From NCBI RefSeq assembly GCF_036245645.1, contig NZ_BTPE01000010.1, forward strand, positions 1 through 64,000: a stretch of 64,000 nt of DNA, given 5' to 3'. This DNA comes from Algoriphagus taiwanensis. Its GTDB lineage: Bacteria > Bacteroidota > Bacteroidia > Cytophagales > Cyclobacteriaceae. Shown here one piece after another: positions 52,177 through 61,016 of the stretch. Made by a program: the position numbers and the translations under genes. The notes below the pieces were generated by a model. That model saw only the letters and a list, made by a program, of their open reading frames with translations. It was not told the origin of the DNA and searched no databases. Every line of letters begins with the position of its first letter. The stretch's first letter is position 1.

Positions 52177-52430
52177 GCGGAAAAGAGATAAAAGTTAGGG
52201 TCTTCTTCCATGGGAGCAACAGGGAAAAAAGGATTCAAATTCCCCATTTTCTCCTTTCTGCTTTCCAACTTGGCCTTGATCTGTTCGATGATTTCTCCGA
52301 CTGGCTTAGGCTCTTTCACCAAAAGATAGCCATACTGCGGCCTTTGCTCATCCTCCACAAAAAACTTGACCTGATGATTACCGGAGGCAAGTGCCTTGGA
52401 TGTGATTCTGATTTTGTCTACTGCTTCCAT
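52173..52430 (-). CDS. Small hypothetical protein, first gene of the S24 repressor operon
   Basis: This 85-residue protein has no signal or membrane segment. It begins MEAVDKIRITSKALASGNHQ, with a strand-turn pattern and a K/E-rich helix (GEIIEQIKAKLESRKEKM), and ends in a hydrophobic patch (NFYLFSA). I do not recognise it. Its stop overlaps the repressor start as ATGA, so the two are translated together. Being first in the operon and controlled by the same candidate operators, it may bind or modulate the repressor; this is inference. Confidence 0.68.
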   Translation of the reverse strand: MEAVDKIRITSKALASGNHQVKFFVEDEQRPQYGYLLVKEPKPVGEIIEQIKAKLESRKEKMGNLNPFFPVAPMEEDPNFYLFSA

Positions 52431-52462
52431 AGCTCATTGATTTACATGGGCCAATTTAGCAA

Positions 52463-52504
52463 ATGTTGTTTTTATAAACATTATAATGATGTAAAAATCA
52501 ACAT
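52463..52504 (-). promoter_or_regulatory. Paired inverted candidate operators upstream of the S24 repressor operon
   Basis: ATGTTGTTTTTATAAACAT (52463-52481) and ATGATGTAAAAATCAACAT (52486-52504) are related in inverted orientation (14 of 19 positions). The outermost arms AAATGTTG and CAACATTT are perfect inverted copies. The sites start 33 bases upstream of the 85-residue gene, so they are suited to autoregulation by the repressor. Confidence 0.5.
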
Positions 52505-52734
52505 TTTTCTCTGACAAAAACTGTCATTTTTCATTCTTCCCTATAAACCGCTGATTTTCAGGTTAGCACAGGATAGTTTTGCTTTTTTTCCATGACTGGT
52601 TGCTACTCATTTTACCATTCGACCGCTCAGCCAATAAATGAATCGATATGAAACCTTTGTCCGGTTATTTTGTAAGTAAATAGTGTGTATTGTCACCTAA
52701 AGAGACAATACATCCGAGTAAACTCAAACCAACC
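52505..52734. other. Upstream region of the TonB-type receptor gene
   Basis: With the operator segment and flank this makes a 304-base divergent gap. Beyond the paired operators I see only AT-rich DNA and no further clear promoter; TTTTGTAAGTAAATAGTGTG near 52668 lacks a good TAnnTTTG. Confidence 0.4.
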
Positions 52735-55527
52735 ATGAAGTATTTCTACCTTTTATTTTTCCTATTTGGGCTTTCTTTCCATGCTTCTTCCCAGAATTAC
52801 ACCGTGAAGGGAAGGGTATTGGAATACGGAAAATCCGAGCCTGTGCCTTATGCAAATATCCTTTTACTATCTGTTTCCGACTCTTCACAGGTAACAGGTA
52901 CGATATCAGAGATCGATGGGGAATTTGAACTGAACAATATCCGTGAAGGCGAATACCTTTTTAAAATTCAATATCTAGGCTACCAGGATTACTTTAAAAC
53001 TATTTCTCTGAGAAGTAATCTGGACTTGGGAGCTATCAGTATTAGAGAAGAAGCAACAGCTCTGGGAGAAGTAGTAGTCGCTGCCAGAAGATCAACCGGA
53101 ACCCAGCGAAGTGACACTACCATGTACAATGCTGACGCTTTCAAGACCATGAAAGACGCCAGTGCTCAGGTTTTGATTGAAAAACTACCGGGCGTGGTCT
53201 CAGAAGGTGGCGTTTTGCAGGCTCAAGGAGAGGCTATCGCCCAGATTTTGGTAGATGGGAAGCCCTTCTTCGGCAATGATGTGCAATCTGCTCTTCAAAA
53301 TCTCCCCGCTGAAGTCATTCAGAGCATCGAGATTTTCGACCAAAAAAGCGAGAAGGCCCAGTTGAGTGGCTTTGATGATGGAGAAAGATTGAAAACCATC
53401 AATATCATCACCAAGCCTAACCGCAGAAAAGGACAATTCGGCAAAATGACTGCAGGTTATGGTACCGATGACCGCTATTTGGTTGGTGCCAGTGTCAATG
53501 CTTTCAATGAAGACCAAAGATTCACCTTCACTGGTTTGTCCAATAATGTCAACCTGCTCAATTATTCCAGTGATGCCAACACTCAGTCCGATGGACGACC
53601 TCAGGAAGGTATCGTGACGACGAACATCCTCGGGATGAACTACACGGACCTTTGGGGAGAAAAGATCAAGGTAACAGGGAGCTACCAATACTCCAACAGA
53701 GAAAATGTGGGGATTATTTCCCGGTTTCGAGACTTTGTCACCACAGATGGATCTGATCAGGAATACTCGGAGGTTTCCCGTGATGTAAGGGTAAATAATG
53801 AACATCAAGCTGACTTACGCTTGGACTACAATCCGGATGAGAAAAACAGGATTCTTTACATCCCAAGGCTTAGAGCAAGATTTGAAACGGAAAACTCCGG
53901 CTTCTTTGGCGAGACCACCAATGGTCAGAATCTTATAAACCAGGTGGAAAACGCCAGAATTGGCGACTATTCCGAATTTGATTTCTTTAATCGCTTACTC
54001 TACAGCCACAAATTCAATAAACCCGGAAGGACTGTAACATTGCGAACATTCTATCACCGAGGCTGGGACAACGATGAAGCCGAGAGAACAGCAAGAAACA
54101 CCTACTTTGAAGAATCAGGGGAACGAGTTGAGCAAATTGATCAGCTTACCACCCGTGACCGGGTAGGCAACCGATGGGAAGTTGGGCTTTCCTTTACCGA
54201 GGCACTCAGTGAAAAGAGCCAAATCGAAATTGAATATGAGGTAGGCAACAGAGACAACGATTCTGAGCAATTGATCTTCAACGTGGAAGGCGGTGACTTT
54301 GAGACAGGCATCATGATGTTGGACACTGCATTAAGTAATGTCTTTCAAAGTGATTATCTCACCCAGGAGTTTGAGCTAGGCTATCAATACACCACTGAGA
54401 ATTTCAAAATGCAATCCGAGGTCCAATACCAAAACGCGGATTTGGACAATTCTCAGGAATTCCCTCAACCTTTTGCCTTGCAGAGAAACTTTAAAGCTAT
54501 CCTGCCTACCGTGAGGATGGAATACAAGTTTTCTCCAACCACCAATATCCAACTGGACTACGACACGCGCACAGCCGAACCTCAAGTGAGGCAGCTGCAG
54601 CCGGTAATTGACAATTCCAACCCTCTTCAATTGAGAACCGGTAATCCGGACCTGGATCAATCTTACAGCCATCAATTCCGTGTTCGATTCAGAAGTCAAA
54701 ATCCCGACACGGATAAAAGTTGGTTCTTATTCGCCAGCTCTTCCCTGGTCAATAACTTCATCTCCAACAGTACTTTTATCGCAGATGAACCCACGGAAAT
54801 CCAGGATGGTATCATTCTGGAAAAAGGCTCCCAATTAAATAGTCCTGTCAACCTGGATGGATATTGGGACATGAGAACCTGGCTAAGCTACGGTATGCCT
54901 CTGGATTTTATTAAGTCCAAGCTCAACCTCAATCTGGGAGGTGGAGTGACCCGACGACCTGGTCAGGTCAATGACCAAATCGGATTCAATAACTCCCAGC
55001 GAATCAGCACCGGATTCTCTATCAATAGCAGCATCAGCGATCAGGTTGACTTCAATATCTGGTCAAGATCTTCTTTCAACCGAGTGGAAAACACGCTCAA
55101 CTCCAATCTCAATGACCGCTTTTTCCAACAGCGATTCCGGGTCAATTTCAACTGGATCATCTGGGAAGGATTTATCTATCGACTTGACCTGAACCATCAG
55201 ATCAACTCTGGACTTTCCGAAGGTTTTGACAACAATTTCTCTCTTATCAATATGAGCATTGGGAAGAAAATCTTCCAAAACCAACGAGGAGAAATCAGCA
55301 TCATGGTTTATGACTTATTGGGTCAAAATGCCAATGTCCGAAGAAATATAACGGAGACATTTATTGAGGATATCCAGACCAATGTACTCCAGCGCTACTT
55401 CATGTTGTCCTTTACCTACAATTTGCGCCGCTTCAGCAAGGGAATGGATATGGACGACTACAACGAACTGATCAATACCGGTGACTCTGCGGGAGGTGGC
55501 AGAGGAGGAAGAATGTCAGATATCTAA
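52735..55527 (+). CDS. TonB-dependent receptor-like outer-membrane beta-barrel protein
   Basis: This 930-residue protein has a signal peptide (FYLLFFLFGLSFHASSQ). A carboxypeptidase-regulatory-like domain follows (about 20-105, starting YTVKGRVLEYGKSEPVPYAN). A plug-like domain (about 115-240) contains VLIEKLPGVVSEGGVLQAQG and FFGNDVQSALQNLPAEVIQS. The rest is a barrel of the outer-membrane family PF14905 type, with a Gly-rich tail (SAGGGRGGRM). No SusD partner or TonB box typical of SusC is seen, so it may be a non-SusCD receptor. ATG 52735 is used because the signal peptide starts there. Ligand unknown. Confidence 0.85.
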   Translation: MKYFYLLFFLFGLSFHASSQNYTVKGRVLEYGKSEPVPYANILLLSVSDSSQVTGTISEIDGEFELNNIREGEYLFKIQYLGYQDYFKTISLRSNLDLGAISIREEATALGEVVVAARRSTGTQRSDTTMYNADAFKTMKDASAQVLIEKLPGVVSEGGVLQAQGEAIAQILVDGKPFFGNDVQSALQNLPAEVIQSIEIFDQKSEKAQLSGFDDGERLKTINIITKPNRRKGQFGKMTAGYGTDDRYLVGASVNAFNEDQRFTFTGLSNNVNLLNYSSDANTQSDGRPQEGIVTTNILGMNYTDLWGEKIKVTGSYQYSNRENVGIISRFRDFVTTDGSDQEYSEVSRDVRVNNEHQADLRLDYNPDEKNRILYIPRLRARFETENSGFFGETTNGQNLINQVENARIGDYSEFDFFNRLLYSHKFNKPGRTVTLRTFYHRGWDNDEAERTARNTYFEESGERVEQIDQLTTRDRVGNRWEVGLSFTEALSEKSQIEIEYEVGNRDNDSEQLIFNVEGGDFETGIMMLDTALSNVFQSDYLTQEFELGYQYTTENFKMQSEVQYQNADLDNSQEFPQPFALQRNFKAILPTVRMEYKFSPTTNIQLDYDTRTAEPQVRQLQPVIDNSNPLQLRTGNPDLDQSYSHQFRVRFRSQNPDTDKSWFLFASSSLVNNFISNSTFIADEPTEIQDGIILEKGSQLNSPVNLDGYWDMRTWLSYGMPLDFIKSKLNLNLGGGVTRRPGQVNDQIGFNNSQRISTGFSINSSISDQVDFNIWSRSSFNRVENTLNSNLNDRFFQQRFRVNFNWIIWEGFIYRLDLNHQINSGLSEGFDNNFSLINMSIGKKIFQNQRGEISIMVYDLLGQNANVRRNITETFIEDIQTNVLQRYFMLSFTYNLRRFSKGMDMDDYNELINTGDSAGGGRGGRMSDI

Positions 55528-55552
55528 ATCAGAAACATTTCAGGTTGAGCAT

Positions 55553-55589
55553 AAAAAAAGCTGAAGGATATCACGCCTCCAGCTTTTTT
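55553..55589. terminator. Bidirectional terminator after the TonB-type receptor gene
   Basis: AAAAAAAGCTGAAGG and CCTCCAGCTTTTTT form a stem with one mismatch around an eight-base spacer. The A and T runs on either side suit termination of both convergent genes. Confidence 0.85.
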
Positions 55590-55637
55590 GATTTCAACAG
55601 GTCTGGGCTCTGTAGTTGACTATAGAAATTCAAGGCA

Positions 55638-56216
55638 TCAACTTCCAGGGATGGTAAACGAAAGAGCTACACCTATGGAACTTCCTGAAAGCACCTCGCT
55701 ATTGGGCAAAGTATACTTGATAGAAGTATAAGTAAGTGCTATCCACTTGTATCCAAATTCAAATCTTGCACCTAAATTACTTGTCATATCCGCATCGGGC
55801 ACAAATCCGTCTCCTTTGAACCGGACAGATTGATGGGTGGTGATCCCTGCTCCAAACCGGAAATTCTCATTGATTTTGTAGAAAGGCATGAGATACATGG
55901 GAAGTCGGGTAAATCGAATATTGGCATCATCAGCTGCAGTGGTATTGTATTTCCAGCCGATCCCGCCTCGGAGCATCAGCTGCTTGATTTTTGGAAAATC
56001 AAGTTGGCCACCCACCGACAAAAAGCCTCCCTGACCAGCCCTCATGACCTGATCTTCTCCATTGGTGAAAAAGACCTGAAGAAGTTCGTCGCCTCCATAT
56101 TCCAGGCCACCTTCCAAAAGGAGTTTGGCTCGGACCCCAGGAGTTTTTTCTTGGGCAACAAGAGATAGGCACATCATGAGACTAGCACTCAGGATGAATA
56201 CTGTTTTTTTAAACAT
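55638..56216 (-). CDS. Outer-membrane beta-barrel protein, hypothetical
   Basis: This 192-residue protein has a signal peptide (ILSASLMMCLSLVAQ-EK) and a barrel-like body with alternating strands (QLMLRGGIGWKYNTT, FRFGAGITTHQSVRF, NLGARFEFGYKWIALTYTSI). It ends in IGVALSFTIPGS. A small 8-strand barrel of the OmpA/OmpW size class is likely. The substrate or role cannot be read. It is convergent with the TonB-type receptor gene, and a terminator separates them. Confidence 0.75.
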   Translation of the reverse strand: MFKKTVFILSASLMMCLSLVAQEKTPGVRAKLLLEGGLEYGGDELLQVFFTNGEDQVMRAGQGGFLSVGGQLDFPKIKQLMLRGGIGWKYNTTAADDANIRFTRLPMYLMPFYKINENFRFGAGITTHQSVRFKGDGFVPDADMTSNLGARFEFGYKWIALTYTSIKYTLPNSEVLSGSSIGVALSFTIPGS

Positions 56217-56389
56217 AGGAAATGAAATAAGGGGTTTAGGGTAAGGTCGATGCCTTTTTTTAAGAATCCCTGATGAAAAGTATCTGTAGAAAAGGGGTTT
56301 GACCTAGGAAATATCGGGAGGAAAAAAATCACTTTTTAAGAATCGAAAAAAATATTTTTTAGCGAAAATCCAGTCGGGTTCAGAACAAA

Positions 56390-56418
56390 AAAACGCGATC
56401 CTTTTGGGATCGCGTTTT
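56390..56418 (-). terminator. Intrinsic terminator downstream of tex
   Basis: AAAACGCGATCC (56390-56401) pairs perfectly with GGATCGCGTTTT (56407-56418) around TTTTG. On the minus strand the stem is followed by a T run, about 33 bases past the tex stop. Confidence 0.88.
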
Positions 56419-56450
56419 GCAAGAATCAATTGAATTTTAAGCTTAAAAGA

Positions 56451-58691
56451 TTACCTGAATTTCCCTTTCAACTGGGCTAACTTATCAGCCATAGAAGGCT
56501 CTCTGCTTGGTTCTTTGGCCTTTTGAGGAGCTTTTGAAGGACTCTTGCAACGCTCCGCAAAAGGGTCGGACTTCATACTCAAACCAATTCGCTTTCGGGG
56601 TATATCTACCTCCAACACGGTCACTTGCACTTTTTGGGCTACGGACACGATCTCGTTGGGATCTTTGACAAAGCGATCTGCCAAATGACTCAAATGGACC
56701 AATCCATCCTGATGCACTCCAATATCCACAAAGGCCCCAAAGGCGGTGATGTTGGTGACTATTCCAGGCAGCTTCATCCCTGTCTTCAAATCAGCCATGG
56801 AATTGACTCCTTCCTGGAACTGGAACACTTCAAAAGTCTCGCGTGGATCTCTTCCCGGCTTGGCCAATTCCTCCAAAATATCCTGCAATGTGGGAAGACC
56901 GACAGTCTCGGACACGTAGTTTTTAAGGACAATTTTATTCCTCAATTCCTCCGAACTCATCAAATCCGAAACAGAGGCTTTCAGGTCTTGGGCCATTTTC
57001 TCAACCAATTCATAGCGCTCCGGGTGCACGGCTGAGCGATCGAGAGGATGCTTGGCATTCTGGATTCGGAGGAAGCCTGCTGCTTGTTCAAAGGCCTTTT
57101 CGCCCAATCGGGGCACTTTTTTGAGTTGGGTGCGGCTGGTAAAGGGTCCGTATTCGGTTCGGAAATCGACAATATTTTGAGCCAACACCGGCCCCAAACC
57201 AGATACATAAGTGAGGAGTTCTTTGGAAGCGGTATTCACCTCCACTCCCACTCCATTCACAGCAGACATCACCGTGTCATCTAGGGCATTTTTGAGCGCA
57301 TTTTGATCCACATCGTGCTGATATTGCCCCACTCCGATGGATTTGGGGTCAATTTTCACCAATTCCGCCAAAGGGTCCATCAATCTTCTGCCGATAGAAA
57401 CTGCTCCTCTCACTGTCAAATCCAAGTCCGGGAATTCATTTCTAGCCACTTCAGAAGCAGAATAAATGGATGCTCCGGCCTCATTGACCATAGTGATGAT
57501 GACTGATTTTGGCAAGCCCAAGCCTTTTACAAAAGCTTCCGTCTCTCTTCCGGCTGTTCCATTTCCGATGGCTATGGCCTGAATGGAGAATTTCTCCACC
57601 AAACCTTTTACTGTCATCCCGGCTACCGCAGTCTGTCTTTGGGGTTCATGGGGAAAAATAGCCTCGTAATGCATCAATTGCCCCTGCGGACCGAGACAAA
57701 CCAACTTGCAGCCTGTACGGAAACCGGGATCAATCGCCATCACGGACTTTTCTCCCAAAGGGGCTCCAAGCAAAAGCTGACGGAGATTTTCAGAAAAAAC
57801 CTTGATGGCTTCCTCATCTGCCTTTTTCTTGGTAAGAAGTCGAACCTCTGTCTCCATGCTGGGTTTGAGTAGGCGCTTGTAGCAGTCCTTGATCGCCAGT
57901 TTGACTTGATCTACAGCAGAATTCGCCGCATTTTCCAAAATCTCCCGCTCCATCACAGCCAAGGCAGCCCCTTCCTCAGGACAGGAGTCCAACAACAAAA
58001 AGAGTTCTTTTTCCCCTCTTCTCATCGCCAAAACCCGATGAGACGGAGCTGTTTTGATGGGTTCTGACCAGTCGAAATAATCCTTGTACTTGATGGCTTC
58101 CGTCTCTTTGCCAGGGATTACGTGTGAGGTGAACGTGCCTTCTTCCAGAAACAGCTTTCGCATTTTCTCCCGGATTTCGGCCTTTTCATTAATCCACTCC
58201 GCAATGATATCCCGAGCACCCTGAAGGGCCTCCTCGATGGAATAGACCTCCTTTTCCTCACTCAGGAATTTTTCGGCTTCGTTCTCCAGATCAAAGGAAG
58301 TCTGCGTAAAAATCTTCTCAGCTAAGGGTTCCAAGCCCTTTTCTCTGGCGATGGTGGCTTTGGTTCTTCGCTTGGGCTTGTAAGGCAAATAGATATCCTC
58401 GAGCTTTGCCATGGTTTCGGCAGCATCGATGGCTTTCTTAAGCTCCGGGGTCATTTTTCCCTGCTCTTCGATAGACTTGAGGATAGCTTCTCTTCGCTTA
58501 TCCAGTTCTCTCAACTGCTCGATCCGATCCCGGATGCTGGCGACCTGAACTTCATCCAAGGTTCCGGTGGCTTCTTTTCGATAGCGGGAAATAAAGGGAA
58601 CTGTCGCGCCTCCATCCAACAATTCGATGGTCGCCTGAACCTGATGGGGCTTCACTCCCAATTCGGAAGCGATTTTAATCTCGTAATTCAT
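56451..58691 (-). CDS. tex: Tex family RNA-binding transcriptional accessory protein
   Basis: This 746-residue protein has the standard Tex layout: an N-terminal helical domain (IASELGVKPHQVQATIELL, then GGATVPFISRYRKEATG), a YqgF/RuvX-like domain (about 320-450, MAIDPGFRTGCKLVCLG), two helix-hairpin-helix motifs (about 480-560, LGPVLAQNIVDFR), and a C-terminal S1 RNA-binding domain (about 645-720, GAFVDIGVHQDGLVHLSHL). A short basic tail (PSKAPQKAKEPSREPSM) closes it. Tex binds RNA and RNA polymerase in several bacteria and affects transcription and stress tolerance. It is a stand-alone gene. Confidence 0.92.
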   Translation of the reverse strand: MNYEIKIASELGVKPHQVQATIELLDGGATVPFISRYRKEATGTLDEVQVASIRDRIEQLRELDKRREAILKSIEEQGKMTPELKKAIDAAETMAKLEDIYLPYKPKRRTKATIAREKGLEPLAEKIFTQTSFDLENEAEKFLSEEKEVYSIEEALQGARDIIAEWINEKAEIREKMRKLFLEEGTFTSHVIPGKETEAIKYKDYFDWSEPIKTAPSHRVLAMRRGEKELFLLLDSCPEEGAALAVMEREILENAANSAVDQVKLAIKDCYKRLLKPSMETEVRLLTKKKADEEAIKVFSENLRQLLLGAPLGEKSVMAIDPGFRTGCKLVCLGPQGQLMHYEAIFPHEPQRQTAVAGMTVKGLVEKFSIQAIAIGNGTAGRETEAFVKGLGLPKSVIITMVNEAGASIYSASEVARNEFPDLDLTVRGAVSIGRRLMDPLAELVKIDPKSIGVGQYQHDVDQNALKNALDDTVMSAVNGVGVEVNTASKELLTYVSGLGPVLAQNIVDFRTEYGPFTSRTQLKKVPRLGEKAFEQAAGFLRIQNAKHPLDRSAVHPERYELVEKMAQDLKASVSDLMSSEELRNKIVLKNYVSETVGLPTLQDILEELAKPGRDPRETFEVFQFQEGVNSMADLKTGMKLPGIVTNITAFGAFVDIGVHQDGLVHLSHLADRFVKDPNEIVSVAQKVQVTVLEVDIPRKRIGLSMKSDPFAERCKSPSKAPQKAKEPSREPSMADKLAQLKGKFR

Positions 58692-58954
58692 ATTTAGGTG
58701 AAATCTTGATCAGAAATGAGGCTGCAAGATAAGGTTGCTTTTTTTGCCTGAAACTCCAAAATGTAAGACTTGTCACTAAGGATCTGATTTATTGATAGTA
58801 AAATTGTGAGATAATTCGATTGGAAGATTGAAAAATTGGAAGATTAGAAAATTGGGTTGGAAGGTGGGAAAGTTGAAAAGTGGTATGGTTATAAAGAAGT
58901 GTAAAATCTTCCCAAAATCTCGTAAATCGTAATTCTAAAATCGTAAATCCAACT
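58692..58954. other. Repeat-like spacer upstream of the TlpA-like gene
   Basis: From about 58818 to 58882 the plus strand is a degenerate purine-rich run of GGAAGATTG, GGAAGATTAG, GGAAGGTGGGAAAG words, like the 25.1-kb minisatellite. It is followed by CGTAAATCGTAATTCTAAAA and CGTAAATCC words, close to the AAATCGTAATTC segment before hutU. No gene is seen; the TlpA-like ATG follows directly. Confidence 0.6.
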
Positions 58955-59527
58955 ATGGATTGGAAAAAAGAAATTAAGTCCTGGGGTCTGATTTTGGCCT
59001 TTTTTGCCTTTCTGTATTTCACCGGGCTCTTGCCGGTAATTCAAGGGGCTGTACAGTCTGTCTTGCTTTCCACGGGCTTGATCAAACCCAAACTGGAACG
59101 AGTTGACCTGACCGATCAAAACTTTGACTACCGAGGTAGATTTGTGGATTTGCAGGGGAATGAAGTCAATCTGCAAGACTATCGTGGCAAAACTGTTTTC
59201 ATTAACCTTTGGGCTTCCTGGTGCGGACCCTGCCGGGCTGAAATGCCGCACATCTCCGAACTCTACAAATCAGTCAAAGACCAACCGGATTTGGAATTCT
59301 TGATGGTGGGATTGGATCGGGACTTTGAAAAAAGCAAAGACTTCATGGAAGGCAGAACATGGGCTTTTCCGGTGGTTCATGCCAGTTTTGGTCTGAATTC
59401 CAGTCTCCAAAGCGAATCCATTCCGACTACTTTGGTGGTGAATAAGGAAGGGAAAATCGTCTTCTATCAGGAAGGAATGAGCAATTTCAATACGGATGAA
59501 TTCCGGGAATTTCTGATCACACAATAG
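58955..59527 (+). CDS. TlpA-like membrane-anchored thioredoxin
   Basis: This 190-residue protein has an uncleaved N-terminal membrane helix (GLILAFFAFLYFTGLLPVIQ) and a periplasmic thioredoxin domain with the active site WASWCGPCRAEMPH near residue 92. The cis-Pro is in SESIPTTLVVNKEG. It is of the TlpA/ResA group: it reduces disulfides in exported proteins or heme-related targets using electrons from the cytoplasm. It stands alone between tex (opposite strand) and the amine oxidase gene, which follows after 106 bases. The exact partner is unknown. Confidence 0.88.
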   Translation: MDWKKEIKSWGLILAFFAFLYFTGLLPVIQGAVQSVLLSTGLIKPKLERVDLTDQNFDYRGRFVDLQGNEVNLQDYRGKTVFINLWASWCGPCRAEMPHISELYKSVKDQPDLEFLMVGLDRDFEKSKDFMEGRTWAFPVVHASFGLNSSLQSESIPTTLVVNKEGKIVFYQEGMSNFNTDEFREFLITQ

Positions 59528-59633
59528 GTTTTAGATTAATATGTAAATCCAGGAGCGGAAATCTTTTTTCCCGGCAATCAGAGAAGGGCTAATCAGAATT
59601 GGGATCATTTGGGAATTTGAATAACTTCCAAAA

Positions 59634-61013
59634 ATGAATCACCCCAAAACAGAAGTCTTAATCATCGGAGCGGGATTTTCCGGTCTGGCCGCTGCCAAAA
59701 AACTTTACGAAAACCATACTTCCTTTCTTCTTCTTGAAGCCCGGGATCGCTTGGGAGGACGAGTCTACACCAAGCGATTTGAGGATTTTTACCTGGATTT
59801 TGGCGGTCAATGGATCGGCCCGACTCAGGACAGAATGTATGAGCTTTGCCGGGAAAATGGGGTGGAATTTTTCGAAACTTACAACTCCGGAAAAAACATC
59901 ATCGACCTCAGGCAGCGTATCAAAACCTATCGTGGAGTCATCCCAAAGTTGAATCTTTTTGCCTTGCTCAATCTGGATTGGATGATGCGAAAAATGCAAA
60001 GAATGGCCAATTCGATTTCGCTTCACGCACCTTGGACGCATGCGAAAGCCAAAGCTTGGGATAAGATGACTTTGGAGGAGTTTCTCCGGAATAATACCCG
60101 AAGCAACGACGCATACACTGTGATCCGGGTAGGATGCGAGACGATTTTTGCCTGCGACCCAAAAGATCTTTCGCTACTCCATGCCTTATTTTACATCCGT
60201 TCAGGCACCTCTCTGGATTGCCTGATCAACATCAAAAATGGAGCTCAGCAACACAGAATCAAGGGTGGAATGCAACATTTGGCAGAAAAGATGGCAGAGC
60301 GCTTTGCAGAGCAAATCCACTTCAATTCCCCCGTTAAAAACATTCAAAAAACAGAAACGGGAAACCGAGTTTCAGGTGAGGGTTTCGAATGGGATTGCAA
60401 GCAAATCATCTTGGCGGTTCCTCCCCCGCTCCTTTCGGAGATAGATTTCCTGCCTGAGCTTTCTCCAGAAAAAACCCAACTCCTGAAAAACTACCCCATG
60501 GGTCGGGTGGGCAAATGCTTTATGATTTATGACAAGCCATTTTGGAGAGAAATGGGCTTTTCCGGTCAGAGCGTTGCAGATGAGAGCGTTCCTTTCCAAA
60601 CGCTTTTTGACTGCTCCCCTGCAGATGGTAGCAAAGGAATACTGATGGGATTTACCATAGGCAGCAGAGCGGATTCCTTCTTTACTCAAACCAAAGAAGA
60701 GAGAAAGCAGCAAATGGAAGCCGTGCTCGTTCGGTATTTTGGAGACAAAGCCCGGAATCACAGCCAATATGAAGATTTTACGATGACGGACGAAACTTGG
60801 TCGAGAGGCTGCTATGCTGCTTTGATGCAGCCTGGAAACTGGACTGCTTGGCAGGATGCTTATCGAAAATCTGAGGGAAATATCCACTTTGCCGGCACCG
60901 AAGCCGCCGAACGCTGGCATGGCTATATCGAGGGAGCGGTGCTTGCGGGAGAATTGGCTGCTGAAAAGTGCCTCGCTTCAAAGGAAAAAACCGAATCGGA
61001 AATTATGCTTTAA
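59634..61013 (+). CDS. Flavin-containing amine oxidase / FAD-dependent oxidoreductase
   Basis: This 459-residue protein starts with a dinucleotide-binding fold (VLIIGAGFSGLAAAKKLYEN), then LLEARDRLGGRVYTKRF and FGGQWIGPTQ, as in monoamine oxidases. The C-terminal FAD region AGTEAAERWHGYIEGAVLAG is also present. The body has GGMQHLAEKMAERF and PMGRVGKCFMIYDKPFW. It has no signal peptide. Substrates of this family range from amines to carotenoid or polyamine precursors, so a specific reaction cannot be called. It overlaps nothing and is three bases upstream of the C69 peptidase gene, so the two are likely co-transcribed. Confidence 0.83.
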   Translation: MNHPKTEVLIIGAGFSGLAAAKKLYENHTSFLLLEARDRLGGRVYTKRFEDFYLDFGGQWIGPTQDRMYELCRENGVEFFETYNSGKNIIDLRQRIKTYRGVIPKLNLFALLNLDWMMRKMQRMANSISLHAPWTHAKAKAWDKMTLEEFLRNNTRSNDAYTVIRVGCETIFACDPKDLSLLHALFYIRSGTSLDCLINIKNGAQQHRIKGGMQHLAEKMAERFAEQIHFNSPVKNIQKTETGNRVSGEGFEWDCKQIILAVPPPLLSEIDFLPELSPEKTQLLKNYPMGRVGKCFMIYDKPFWREMGFSGQSVADESVPFQTLFDCSPADGSKGILMGFTIGSRADSFFTQTKEERKQQMEAVLVRYFGDKARNHSQYEDFTMTDETWSRGCYAALMQPGNWTAWQDAYRKSEGNIHFAGTEAAERWHGYIEGAVLAGELAAEKCLASKEKTESEIML

Positions 61014-61016
61014 TCT

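Noticed and set aside
53200..53808. 202-codon frame antisense to the TonB-type receptor gene
   Set aside because: Shadow frame inside a gene with clear signal peptide, plug and barrel features.
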